DNA of 26,545 bases from a virus. Each line of letters starts with the position of its first letter. The first letter of the stretch is position 1. The notes under the pieces are model-generated. The model was given only the letters and a program-made list of their open reading frames with translations. It did no database searches and was not told the DNA's origin. The translations under genes were made by a program, and so were the position numbers. Where the stretch lies: the IMG/VR virus record IMGVR_UViG_3300044681_000293, positions 1 through 26,545 of that record. One strand, given 5' to 3'. Below are positions 1-7,934 of this stretch, piece by piece.

Positions 1-6
1 ATATAA

Positions 7-78
7 TGGGCGAAGAGGGATTCGAACCCCCGACTGCCTCGGTGTAAACGAGGAACTCTACCACTGAGTTATTCGCCC
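7..78 (-). tRNA. tRNA-Val(UAC)
   Basis: The minus strand folds into a complete cloverleaf: acceptor GGGCGAA paired with TTCGCCC, D-arm CTCAGTGGTAGAG, anticodon stem CCTCG/CGAGG with loop TTTACAC (anticodon TAC), T-loop TTCGAAT and discriminator A. CCA is not encoded. It follows the 54-residue ORF at 86-250 directly and probably shares its transcript. A second tRNA-Val with the same anticodon but a different body lies at 16784-16855. Confidence 0.95.
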
Positions 79-85
79 TAGAAAG

Positions 86-250
86 TCAATTTTGACTTAA
101 AAGGTATTCTACCGTATTTGCTACATCATTCATAGCATCACGAAGATTTTCTCTTTGACCAGATTCTTGTTTACGGATTGGTCTTGAACTATCAGTAAGA
201 GTCCAACGCCACTGATTCATTTCCTTACAATACCACAAATTAATTTTCAT
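86..250 (-). CDS. Small conserved-type phage protein, 54 aa
   Basis: The ORF begins MKINLWYCKEMNQWRWTL and ends EYLLSQN. The N-terminal third is rich in Trp and Tyr, and the rest is polar and probably helical. There is no signal peptide or membrane segment. The start overlaps the end of the upstream 51-aa ORF by 11 bases, which suggests translational coupling, and tRNA-Val starts 8 bases beyond its stop. It resembles the many short hypothetical proteins of cyanomyoviruses. I cannot assign a function. Confidence 0.65.
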   Translation of the reverse strand: MKINLWYCKEMNQWRWTLTDSSRPIRKQESGQRENLRDAMNDVANTVEYLLSQN

Positions 251-395
251 TCTTTGAAAGTTCTAGTTTAATCCAATTAATTAGAGCATTGATTTCCATT
301 TTTTTCTCTTCAGTAAAATCAAATTGTTTATTGAAGAGATAAAAATCAAGTGCCTCAACAGCAAGTTTTCTATCTTTTTGAGAAATAAGAGACAT
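240..395 (-). CDS. Small hypothetical protein, 51 aa
   Basis: The ORF begins MSLISQKDRKLAVEALDF and is charged and predicted helical. A ribosome binding site (AGGAAG) lies about 4 bases before the ATG, and a sigma70-type promoter (417-445) lies just upstream, so this is the first gene of a short unit with the 54-aa ORF and tRNA-Val. It resembles nothing I can name. The good SD, the promoter and the overlap with the next ORF are the evidence that it is real. Confidence 0.65.
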   Translation of the reverse strand: MSLISQKDRKLAVEALDFYLFNKQFDFTEEKKMEINALINWIKLELSKNEN

Positions 396-416
396 AGACT
401 TCCTAATTCGTTACTT

Positions 417-445
417 ATAATACATCAAAAAGGGGGTTTTGTCAA
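417..445 (-). promoter_or_regulatory. Sigma70-type promoter overlapping a terminator
   Basis: On the minus strand there is a -35 TTGACA (440-445), a 17-base spacer and a -10 TATTAT (417-422), followed by the SD and ATG of the 51-aa ORF. The -35 box sits in the loop side of the terminator hairpin that ends the porin unit, so one stretch serves both functions. Confidence 0.75.
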
Positions 446-450
446 CCCCC
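427..450 (-). terminator. Rho-independent terminator after the porin gene
   Basis: The minus strand reads GGGGGTT, a short loop, then AACCCCC, followed by TTTTT (427-431). It lies about 27 bases beyond the porin stop codon. A run of nine C residues on the plus strand (446-454) forms the base of the stem. Confidence 0.8.
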
Positions 451-476
451 CCCCAATTCACACTATATAGTGATTA

Positions 477-1946
477 TCAGAACTTGAAGGTCGTTTGGAT
501 GACTCCTCCCCAATTAGAAGAGTTACCAGCAAGACGTTGGTTGTCACTACCATAAATGATAGCAGGAGTGATGCTGATGTTATCAGACACTTGATACTTG
601 TAGAAGATTTCAAGAAGAGTGGACTTCTCAAGATTTTCACCAGTAGGTGCTTGACCGATAGCAACGCCAGCAGAGTTACCATCAACAAACACATCATCCC
701 AAGTCAGACCAGCAAACCAGGATTGACTGTTGGTAGCAGCACTTTGAGTACCACTTACAGTGTTCCAACCGTAACCACCAGAGATGGAGGGAACCCAACC
801 AGATTGAGTGGGTTGCCAGTATGCGTTGATAGCATAACCGTTAGAGGTTTGACCTGGAACCAGAGTACCTGATGCACCGTTCAGACCGTTGTAGGTACGA
901 ACACGGGTACCTTCTGTGCCATAACGATAACCGAAAGCAACACCATAGTTGTCACCACGATAACCGATCTGTGCCAGAGTGTTGAGAGCGCCAGACTTAT
1001 CAAACTCACCAGTGGAACTATCGCTACCGTTTTGGGCAACGTAGTTTACACCAGCAACAAGACCTTTCTTACCATACTGGATACCGAAACCAGAACCAGT
1101 TGCCTTGTTATACACACCAGGAGCACCTGCTACTTGGAAGAAGTCAAGAATGTTTGACTTGTAAGCAGAAGGAATCCATGCCATTTCAGTGTTACGAACC
1201 AGAGCACCAGCAGTAAGAGTGGTGCTACCGTTGAACACAGGGAACTGATAGTACAGACGGTCGATAACTACGTTGTTACCGTTTTCACCAGAGGTGTTGT
1301 CTGCCTTATCCAGTTTGAACAGAGAAGAACTGGAACCAAAAGGATCGCTACTGAAGTTAGCAGAACGCAAACGAGTACGAAGCAGATCCTTACCAGTGAA
1401 TGAAGTATCCAGGTTCAGACGCAAATCGTAATTGAATGCCGTGTGAGTGATGTCACCACCTTTGGTTTTGTAATCATCGACACCACCAAGAACGAAGGAT
1501 GCTTCACCACGCAGTTTGGTAGTGGTGGAGAATTGAGTTGCTTCCAGTTCAGAAACTTGTGCATCCAGACCATCAATACGACCTTTCAGTACAGCAAGCT
1601 CAGCACCAAACTCTTTGAGAAGTCCTTTCAGTTCATCAGTAACTTCGGTTACACGATCCAGGCAGGCATTCAGAAGTGCTGCTGCCTCCCAGCGGGTCAT
1701 CGCACGACCGCCACGGAAAGTGCCGTTAGGATAACCAGCAACGCAACCATAACGCTCTACGAGGTTGCTGAGTGCAGAGTATGCCCAATCAGTTGGTTGG
1801 ACATCAGAGAATTGAGTAACGCTTGTAACCTGCTCTGCAGAGGCATATTGGTTGACTGCTGCCATATTAAGGTCTGCGGCATTCGCAGCAACAGGAGCAA
1901 CCATTCCCAGAGCAACAGGTGCAAGCATCAGTTGTTTGAGTTTCAT
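477..1946 (-). CDS. Cyanobacterial-type SLH-domain outer-membrane porin
   Basis: This 489-aa protein has the whole layout of a cyanobacterial SomA/SomB or iron-uptake porin. It has a signal peptide (1-23, cleavage after ANA), one SLH domain (about 45-98: FSDVQPTDWAYSAL, then RYGCVAGYPNGTFRG and MTRWEAAALLNACLDR), a short coiled coil (about 100-136), and a long beta-barrel ending in F-K-F, the aromatic C-terminus used for barrel insertion. In the host, such porins are anchored to peptidoglycan through SLH and let solutes cross the outer membrane. The gene is visibly richer in G+C than its AT-rich neighbours, which suggests capture from the host. It has its own promoter (2015-2043) and terminator. 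There is no good SD, which is common for cyanobacterial genes. A role in nutrient uptake or surface remodelling during infection is inference. Confidence 0.93.
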   Translation of the reverse strand: MKLKQLMLAPVALGMVAPVAANAADLNMAAVNQYASAEQVTSVTQFSDVQPTDWAYSALSNLVERYGCVAGYPNGTFRGGRAMTRWEAAALLNACLDRVTEVTDELKGLLKEFGAELAVLKGRIDGLDAQVSELEATQFSTTTKLRGEASFVLGGVDDYKTKGGDITHTAFNYDLRLNLDTSFTGKDLLRTRLRSANFSSDPFGSSSSLFKLDKADNTSGENGNNVVIDRLYYQFPVFNGSTTLTAGALVRNTEMAWIPSAYKSNILDFFQVAGAPGVYNKATGSGFGIQYGKKGLVAGVNYVAQNGSDSSTGEFDKSGALNTLAQIGYRGDNYGVAFGYRYGTEGTRVRTYNGLNGASGTLVPGQTSNGYAINAYWQPTQSGWVPSISGGYGWNTVSGTQSAATNSQSWFAGLTWDDVFVDGNSAGVAIGQAPTGENLEKSTLLEIFYKYQVSDNISITPAIIYGSDNQRLAGNSSNWGGVIQTTFKF

Positions 1947-1995
1947 AAAAGTGTTTTAGTACTAAACGACGTTTAAGTGTTAAGAAATACAACAG

Positions 1996-2037
1996 TATTC
2001 TTAAGTACTTATTTAGTATAAAAGATACTTAAGAATA
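1996..2037. repeat. Perfect 12-bp inverted repeat around the porin promoter -10
   Basis: TATTCTTAAGTA (1996-2007) and TACTTAAGAATA (2026-2037) are exact reverse complements separated by 18 bases. One arm fills most of the -35/-10 spacer and the other lies downstream of the -10 box, near the expected transcription start. It could be an operator for a dimeric regulator, or a hairpin that separates this unit from the operon ending at 2040. Confidence 0.85.
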
Positions 2038-2043
2038 TGTCAA
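2015..2043 (-). promoter_or_regulatory. Strong sigma70-type promoter of the porin gene
   Basis: There is a -35 TTGACA (2038-2043), a 17-base spacer and a -10 TATACT (2015-2020), which leaves an untranslated leader of about 60 bases before the porin ATG at 1946. The TGA stop codon of the upstream glycosyltransferase gene (2040-2042) lies inside the -35 hexamer. Confidence 0.85.
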
Positions 2044-2837
2044 GAGTTTTTCTGCGTAGATGAATTTTCAGTTACTCTTCCAAGATATGGATCATAATTC
2101 ATATAATCTTTAATATCAATACTTGCACCATTTTGCTCCCAAAATTCTTTTAATGCATTATAGTTGCTGCGGTGAAAAGCATCAATATGATCTGGATGTA
2201 TAGAAGACCCCAGTTCAATTCCATATAAGAGAAGAGGAATTGAATAAGTATTACCGGAATTATAAATCAAATCATCGGCAACTGGACGTGGTTTAACTCC
2301 ATTATCAAGTTTATATTTTTCTCCTCGAACATGAAATTTTAAAAGTTTTTCTGCATGATGCCGATTAATCAAATAACAAGCGGTGGAAAAATCATTCACA
2401 AACCTCTTATGAAGTTTTACATGAATATCACCAGTACATATAATAGCAAGTTGGATTACATCCCAGTCATAAGGAATATGTGCATAAAAATCCTGCCAAG
2501 TAAAATTCCAATACTTAATTAGATTTAAATTGCAGTCATCTTCCATAAAAATTGCACAAGAACTATCAGAAGTTTCATACCAGTGCTTAATTGCCTTTAA
2601 GTGTGAAGTAATACATCCAATTTCTCCCGATGTCATCATTTCAGGATAACGACCAACAATGATATCACTTAGATCGTCATCTCTACCATCATATGCAGAT
2701 ATACGTGTATAATTTTCAATTTCCCAATACTTAAATTGCTCCTCCATATATTGCTTTCTTTCTGGTTGACCATCTAGATTTAAATAATATACTGGAGGAA
2801 TATTTTTAAGTTTATATTTTGATTTATTTTTATCCAT
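2040..2837 (-). CDS. GT25-family (LPS-type) glycosyltransferase
   Basis: This 265-aa protein carries the hallmarks of family GT25 (LgtB/LpsA and procollagen galactosyltransferase type): NLDGQPERK near the N-terminus (20-28), GEIGCITSHLKAI (71-83) and the acidic metal-site motif MEDD (98-101). Such enzymes transfer a sugar, often galactose or glucose, from a nucleotide sugar to LPS or a protein. There is no membrane segment, so it should act in the cytoplasm. It is the last gene of the 13-gene glycan operon, and its ATG shares one base with the stop of the GT15-like gene (TAATG). The donor and acceptor are unknown. Confidence 0.85.
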   Translation of the reverse strand: MDKNKSKYKLKNIPPVYYLNLDGQPERKQYMEEQFKYWEIENYTRISAYDGRDDDLSDIIVGRYPEMMTSGEIGCITSHLKAIKHWYETSDSSCAIFMEDDCNLNLIKYWNFTWQDFYAHIPYDWDVIQLAIICTGDIHVKLHKRFVNDFSTACYLINRHHAEKLLKFHVRGEKYKLDNGVKPRPVADDLIYNSGNTYSIPLLLYGIELGSSIHPDHIDAFHRSNYNALKEFWEQNGASIDIKDYMNYDPYLGRVTENSSTQKNS

Positions 2838-3625
2838 TAGACTGTATAAACTGCACCGTGCTGATATGTAAAACCTTTAACTGGAATAACATGTTCTGGT
2901 TCCATGAGAAGATTTACTCCAAGATATTTGATTGGAGCATCACCCCACCTCTTGGTATAAAACCCACCAGTTTGATCCAACTCATTATAGAATCTCATAT
3001 ACTCACTTGTCAAGAACCATGACACTTTACCTAACTCAAAGTTGGTATAGAACATCATTCCTTCTTCAATAAAGTTTTCTGGAATGAGTTCATTCACTGT
3101 TTGCCACAATCCTTCAATCACTTTTGGATTATCTTTTTGAATTGCAGGTTCTATATATCCATAATAACATCCAACCTCTTCTGCCCACTTAAAAATATCA
3201 TAGTTAAGTGGAGTATGAATAAAGGAATCAGCATCTAATCTTAAGTAATAATTATACTCTTTTATAACACTATTATTATAAAGTTCCCCAGAGAAAAATC
3301 TACACATATGACGGTATCCCATAGAGAATCCTGGATGTCCCCAGGCTACTGGACCATTTCCGTGAGTAGGATGAGGAAAGAATTCTGGGATTTGATCTAA
3401 GATTTCTTGAGGATAATCAGGAACTTCAAACTCGATAGTTTCATATCTAAGGTTCAAGTTTGTCTGAACCTTAGACTTATATTCTTCAAATGAATCTTCA
3501 CAAAATACTAATACATCAGTACCAGATGTATATGGTATGATATTTTCTTCCACTAATCTCAAAGACTTATTGAAATCTTCAATATCTTGATCTGAAGATC
3601 TTACAAGATAAAGGATACAATTCAT
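2837..3625 (-). CDS. GT15-like (Kre2/Mnt1) alpha-1,2-mannosyltransferase homologue
   Basis: This 262-aa protein matches the catalytic core of the fungal Kre2/Mnt1 mannosyltransferases (GT15) in motif content and order: YRHMCRFFSG (104-113), YYLRLDADSF (126-135, the DxD-like site), YTNFELG (193-199), then TGGFYTKRWGDAP (219-231) and an H-rich tail. The fungal enzymes transfer mannose from GDP-mannose in the Golgi; here the protein lacks a membrane anchor and is shorter. I chose the ATG at 3625, which overlaps the upstream stop as ATGA. A GTG start 12 bases earlier is possible. With GDP-mannose 3,5-epimerase in the same operon, a GDP-mannose or GDP-L-galactose donor is plausible but inferred. 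Confidence 0.78.
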   Translation of the reverse strand: MNCILYLVRSSDQDIEDFNKSLRLVEENIIPYTSGTDVLVFCEDSFEEYKSKVQTNLNLRYETIEFEVPDYPQEILDQIPEFFPHPTHGNGPVAWGHPGFSMGYRHMCRFFSGELYNNSVIKEYNYYLRLDADSFIHTPLNYDIFKWAEEVGCYYGYIEPAIQKDNPKVIEGLWQTVNELIPENFIEEGMMFYTNFELGKVSWFLTSEYMRFYNELDQTGGFYTKRWGDAPIKYLGVNLLMEPEHVIPVKGFTYQHGAVYTV

Positions 3626-5010
3626 ATCATCTGCCACTCTTTATAGGGAATCATATTATTGGTATGTGTTTGAGTAAATGATTTTGGATATATCACCTTA
3701 TCATTTGGTTGATTTGGATCTAAAAATGCAGACCAGAAACTAAAGGTGGATACATGCAAGATATGATATTCACATTCTACCATCTTTCTAAGTGATTGAA
3801 AAGCATCTCCAACAAAGATCTCAAAAGTTTGACTAAAGTTTTGGCGGAACCAACTGAGTTTGTTTTTTGCCATTCGATTATCATCGGAGAAGATGTAAAC
3901 AACTGCATTCTGAGGAACCATCATCAAAGCCTTTTCATAAAATTCATCATCAACATATCCATTTACATGATCATCGGCAGGTCTTGTACAAAATCTAAGA
4001 TGAAGTGATACTGTATTTGGTTTTGTTTGAGTTCCTAGTGATAGTTTTTCTCTTACATGATCAAGATGATCCACATTACCAAATCTAAACATATCATTTA
4101 CAACAAACTTAGTATCAAAGTTTGCTTGTAAATTGCCCATCCAATTTAAGTTTGGAAAACAAGAAGCAATATCCCTATGAGATCCATCGTGCCCTCCTAA
4201 CAATCTATCGGCATTATATGAAGATGGATATTTACCACCACCATTCCACAAGTCCCAAGTTCCAAATTTAGGTTCTGGTAGATTAAACTTCTTACAGAAA
4301 GAAATTACTTCTGCCATTTGGAAAAGATTATTTCCTAACCCACCATGAAGTGATGTGGTAATTGTTTCTTCCTTAAAGTCAACAGGAATAGCAACTGATT
4401 TTGGGGAACTATTAACACTTACATCGATACCCAGAAATCCCATCAAACATAATTGATATTCTGTGTTAGAAAACAACTCCACAGAATCTGCAATAATAAA
4501 ATTATTAGGATATCTTTCTTGAATCTCATTTGCAATCTGATAGTACTCATCCCAGTATCTTTCAGTTGCTTCAAATTCATCTTTAGAATCACTTAGGTTT
4601 GGAAACTGATCTACTGCATAACGATTGTGACCAAATCCTATAGATCTATCTTTTACATAACAAGGATTACGATATCCCCATGAAGTTGCGAGAGATTTAA
4701 TTGAATGTTCTCTCCTACCTCTCAGACACAAGAATTTCATATCTGGATGAAGTTCAAGAAACTCTGGAACATACTTCAGATATAAATGTGTAATGTTTGT
4801 AATAGTGTCTTGTAAGGAGACTCTACGAACTCTTTCCTCTTTAGATAAGGATTCTGAATCCCAAATCAAACCATTATCGTTCCAAGTTTCAAAACTATTC
4901 TGATACTTAGGGCCTCCACCTTTATATTTGATTGGCATATGGTTCTTGAGAATGTAATGTATCCTCAAGAATCCACATGCACCAGAACCAATAATATGAA
5001 ACTTACTCAT
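3622..5010 (-). CDS. Fusion: sulfotransferase-like domain + GT11-like fucosyltransferase domain
   Basis: This 462-aa protein has two parts. Residues 1-205 look like a sulfotransferase: a P-loop-like start (FHIIGSGACGFLR, 4-16) and a segment like the 3'-phosphate-binding region (FLCLRGRREHSIKSLATSW, 93-111). Residues 215-462 look like an alpha-1,2-fucosyltransferase of family GT11: HGGLGNNLFQMAE (222-234), SLHLRF (335-340), VYIFSDDN and STFSFWSAFL. The usual HxRRGD motif is replaced by HLRFCTRP, so donor use may differ. A clear SD (GAGAGGT) precedes the ATG, and it overlaps the upstream gene by 8 bases. The GT11 half is convincing; the sulfotransferase half is less certain. One chain could glycosylate and sulfate the same glycan. 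Confidence 0.7.
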   Translation of the reverse strand: MSKFHIIGSGACGFLRIHYILKNHMPIKYKGGGPKYQNSFETWNDNGLIWDSESLSKEERVRRVSLQDTITNITHLYLKYVPEFLELHPDMKFLCLRGRREHSIKSLATSWGYRNPCYVKDRSIGFGHNRYAVDQFPNLSDSKDEFEATERYWDEYYQIANEIQERYPNNFIIADSVELFSNTEYQLCLMGFLGIDVSVNSSPKSVAIPVDFKEETITTSLHGGLGNNLFQMAEVISFCKKFNLPEPKFGTWDLWNGGGKYPSSYNADRLLGGHDGSHRDIASCFPNLNWMGNLQANFDTKFVVNDMFRFGNVDHLDHVREKLSLGTQTKPNTVSLHLRFCTRPADDHVNGYVDDEFYEKALMMVPQNAVVYIFSDDNRMAKNKLSWFRQNFSQTFEIFVGDAFQSLRKMVECEYHILHVSTFSFWSAFLDPNQPNDKVIYPKSFTQTHTNNMIPYKEWQMI

Positions 5011-5818
5011 AAGATAGACCTCTCAGTTCATATTCCCAACGAACATCAGTATTCATTCTTGGTTTTCCATCTGCTTCTATAATCTGTCCAACAAATATTC
5101 CATACTCCATAGGTTCATGCTCTGGGAATGGACGACTATCTTGATTAGTTGGATAGATTTCTCTTAGTTGATTATATACTTCCCTTTCAAGATAGTTAAT
5201 CAATCCAACACCATAAGCATTTTGCCAGTGAACATGATCTCCGTTCTGATATGTTGGTTGTCCTACAACTTCAGAGTTCTTCCAGTGATCATGACATAGA
5301 TGATCAAACTTAATTAGAGGCCAAATGAAATTGTGTAAGACTGTTTGATCATCTTCCCTACGACTTGCAGAAGGATTGTCAAGATCTATTCTACCATATC
5401 TTTCATGAAACAACTTATTGTTTACTCCAAACATTCCAGCCATCATAGAGTATCCATGATTGTGACAGTCCCTCATCAGATGAACTGATTTATCAGACTG
5501 CATCCACTCATCAACTGCTCTACGTTCTCTCCAACTTAATCTACTATCACAGTCTCTACTAATCCAAAAATCTACACAGTCATCTACAAATGGTCTAAAC
5601 CTCCAGTTCAAACCATCATAAGAATTATTTCTTCTACAGATAAAGACCTCAGCATCATGTTCCTTAAGTTGCCAAACATATTCTTCAGGAACATCTTCGG
5701 CAACATAAAATCTTGCAATCCAATCAGGATAGATTTGTTTTGCAAGACGTGCGTTTTCTACTGCCCCAACACAATAAAGAGGATTATCTCCAAAAAGACT
5801 AAACGTTATCAGACGCAT
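5003..5818 (-). CDS. GT-A-like glycosyltransferase, DxD-containing, 271 aa
   Basis: The protein starts MRLITFSLFGDNPLYCVGA. It has a Rossmann-like first half, then WRFRPFVDDCVDFWISRDCDSRLSWRE, whose RDCDS looks like the metal-binding DxD of GT-A enzymes, followed by the acceptor-like segment RDCHNHGYSMMAGMFG. I put the start at the ATG at 5818, where the protein gains homology-like sequence and a TGGAAC element precedes it. The open frame continues to 5896 but there overlaps the methyltransferase gene heavily. The substrate is unknown. Its place between a methyltransferase and the sulfotransferase-GT11 fusion supports a role in glycan assembly. Confidence 0.68.
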   Translation of the reverse strand: MRLITFSLFGDNPLYCVGAVENARLAKQIYPDWIARFYVAEDVPEEYVWQLKEHDAEVFICRRNNSYDGLNWRFRPFVDDCVDFWISRDCDSRLSWRERRAVDEWMQSDKSVHLMRDCHNHGYSMMAGMFGVNNKLFHERYGRIDLDNPSASRREDDQTVLHNFIWPLIKFDHLCHDHWKNSEVVGQPTYQNGDHVHWQNAYGVGLINYLEREVYNQLREIYPTNQDSRPFPEHEPMEYGIFVGQIIEADGKPRMNTDVRWEYELRGLSYE

Positions 5819-6395
5819 ACCATGTTCCAAAATAACAATCAGCACTATGGAATCCTGATTCTGTTCCACCCTTAAAGATTTTACCAAAGTCACCAAGAAC
5901 TTCAGTAAAAGTTTCTTTAGTAATCAAATGAGGATGAGCAGTATCTACTGTACTGTTAATACTTTCAAAAACACGAATGACTTTAGAAGTTTTCTTTGCG
6001 ATTTCTAATTGTTGTTTGGGATCAATCACATGTTGAATAACATTAAAGAACCATGTTTCATCAACCTGCTCATCAATTTCCAAATCCTCATAAGGTCCCG
6101 CAATAATTTCTACTCCAATTTTTTCATAATCATTTCTAATCTCAGCAGGCCAACGATCGATCAGAGGTTCTACAAGAATACCTCTCTTAAAATTTCCTTT
6201 AGTGTTAAGAAGAGATCCTCTTGGACCACCACCAACTTCTACAATAACCTTATCCTTAAAGTCTTGCGTATAGTCAACCTCAAGATATTTTGCAATAATC
6301 ATGGATGCATGACTATATGCTTCTAGTCTAAGATCTTGATGATGCGTAAATTCAGTATCTTGTGCAAGATTCCAACGATCCAAATCAATTTTCAT
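5799..6395 (-). CDS. Class I SAM-dependent methyltransferase
   Basis: This 198-aa protein has motif I VIVEVGGGPRGS (50-61) for S-adenosylmethionine, an acidic end of beta-2 (LVEPL), and FFNVIQHVIDP as the post-II/motif IV region. It is short for the family but complete. In an operon of sugar-transfer genes the likely role is O-methylation of a sugar or nucleotide sugar; the acceptor is not visible in the sequence. Its ATG shares one base with the upstream stop (TAATG), and its end overlaps the next gene by 20 bases. Confidence 0.8.
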   Translation of the reverse strand: MKIDLDRWNLAQDTEFTHHQDLRLEAYSHASMIIAKYLEVDYTQDFKDKVIVEVGGGPRGSLLNTKGNFKRGILVEPLIDRWPAEIRNDYEKIGVEIIAGPYEDLEIDEQVDETWFFNVIQHVIDPKQQLEIAKKTSKVIRVFESINSTVDTAHPHLITKETFTEVLGDFGKIFKGGTESGFHSADCYFGTWYASDNV

Positions 6396-7210
6396 TAAAC
6401 TAATTCCCTGTTTTCAACAATCCTTCGTGTATTTATCAGATCTTTATGACGGTCATAAAAGATCTTTGTATTTTTATGATGTGCTTTGAGTAACCAAGGA
6501 GCAGGAGATCCAGTTTCTACTCTGGTTCCTCCCCACGAATCTTCACTTTCATAATCAATCCAGTATGCACCAACAACTTTACCAAGTTCTTTATATGCAC
6601 GATAACAAAGATCATGATCATCCATATCCTGAGGAGCAAATGCCCCATCAAGATAGTTCAGTTTCTTGAGATCTTCATGATCAATCATCAAAGGCCCACG
6701 ATTAACAGAACAACGAACGGCAAACACATCTCGTGGAAGTCCTTGATTTCTATCAGCATGATCAACATGATCTACAATATCACACCAACAGGTATCAAGA
6801 TCTTCTTCCATCCCTAGATGCTTACTATTAGTATTGAACACCCAGTTATGTGCAGTTCTTGAAGTTACAGCAAAGACATCATCAAATGCTTTAAAAGGTT
6901 TTTCCATCCTAATGTTCCAACCTTTCTCTTTGATAATCATATCATCCTGAACGATAATAATCTTATCACCCTTTGCTATTTTCATCCCAAGATTATTGGC
7001 AGTCGTTTCAAAGACATCTGGAGCATAAATGAACTTTCTATCAACTGGAGTTCCACTAAGAGTATCCCAGATAACTTTTTCTGAGTTATCCGTGCATCCA
7101 TCAATCACAACAATAAGTTCATAAGGTTCTGTTGTGTTAAGAACGATACCCTCGATTACCTTATCAATCAACCACTCCTTATTGTGAACGGTAAGAACTA
7201 TACTATGCAT
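6395..7210 (-). CDS. GT2-family glycosyltransferase
   Basis: This 271-aa protein has the standard GT2 layout: SIVLTVHNKEWL (3-14), VVIDGCTDNS (34-43, nucleotide binding) and IIIVQDDM (84-91, the DxD position). The second half (APQDMDDHDLCYRAYKELG) has the ED/HD-type acceptor and catalytic region expected near the end of the domain. It has no membrane helices, so it is a soluble cytoplasmic transferase, not a polymerase-exporter. It overlaps its upstream neighbour by 8 bases. The sugar is unknown. Confidence 0.87.
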   Translation of the reverse strand: MHSIVLTVHNKEWLIDKVIEGIVLNTTEPYELIVVIDGCTDNSEKVIWDTLSGTPVDRKFIYAPDVFETTANNLGMKIAKGDKIIIVQDDMIIKEKGWNIRMEKPFKAFDDVFAVTSRTAHNWVFNTNSKHLGMEEDLDTCWCDIVDHVDHADRNQGLPRDVFAVRCSVNRGPLMIDHEDLKKLNYLDGAFAPQDMDDHDLCYRAYKELGKVVGAYWIDYESEDSWGGTRVETGSPAPWLLKAHHKNTKIFYDRHKDLINTRRIVENRELV

Positions 7211-7934
7211 TTTTGATCCTCATCAAGAATGAATCAATTTCCCTACCAAAACCCCTTCCACCTCGTTCATACCAGTAATCATAATCACACTCTACATAGT
7301 TTCTATATTCTGGTCCTCCAACAGTAAGTCCCTCACGAATTGCAAGATTAGTCAGAACGCTTTGATCGTTTCTATGGGCAACAAATCCAGGCAACTCTTC
7401 ACCAAGAACACTGGGTTCATTATTAATAATCTGATAGTCGGTGCAGCAGTTCAACCATTCAGAAACTACATCTATTGATTCTTGACATACTTTCCAAACC
7501 ATAAATCCAACTTCCAATTGATTGGAGTTGTAATAATCTTCCTCATCACAGTTCATCTTAATGAAGCAATCTCGTTTTGTGTAGTGGCCATTAAGATTGT
7601 TTCCAATAAGAAGTAAACAATCATCATCAGAAACTGTTGACTCCACATAGGATTTTAATCCTGGAGAGAACATATCTCCACAGTCTGAGTAGATAATAAA
7701 GTCACCATCATTTGCAGATTTCATCACATCAAGAATGAAATAAGGTTTCCAAATCCACCATCCAGCACCTGTAGATTCGTCAAGGATCTGTTTATTATCT
7801 TGATAGAAATCTGTCTTTTCTAAGTTCTCTCTGTTGAATGGATGGTGAATATATCCCTCACTATGTGTTTGATGAAGAAACTTTTGTTGGTCTGCAAACT
7901 TTTCGTCTGCATAGGTTACAAGATGCCAATTCAT
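7203..7934 (-). CDS. Glycosyltransferase-like protein (GAGWWIWKPY / YSDCGD type), 243 aa
   Basis: The protein contains GAGWWIWKPYFIL (56-68), FIIYSDCGD (79-87, a metal-site-like DxxxD) and AHRNDQSVLTNLA near the end. This combination is typical of a poorly studied bacterial and viral GT-A-type group found in capsule and LPS loci. There is no signal peptide or membrane segment. The ATG overlaps the upstream stop as ATGA. It probably transfers a sugar, but donor and acceptor are unknown, and I would not give it a CAZy family from reading alone. Confidence 0.65.
   Translation of the reverse strand: MNWHLVTYADEKFADQQKFLHQTHSEGYIHHPFNRENLEKTDFYQDNKQILDESTGAGWWIWKPYFILDVMKSANDGDFIIYSDCGDMFSPGLKSYVESTVSDDDCLLLIGNNLNGHYTKRDCFIKMNCDEEDYYNSNQLEVGFMVWKVCQESIDVVSEWLNCCTDYQIINNEPSVLGEELPGFVAHRNDQSVLTNLAIREGLTVGGPEYRNYVECDYDYWYERGGRGFGREIDSFLMRIKNA

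Noticed and set aside
495-872. Plus-strand ORF of 125 aa opposite the porin
   Set aside because: It is antisense to a clearly coding gene, has low-complexity Ser/Thr composition and no SD; it is a by-product of the porin codons. The plus-strand frame at 1443-1976 was rejected for the same reason.
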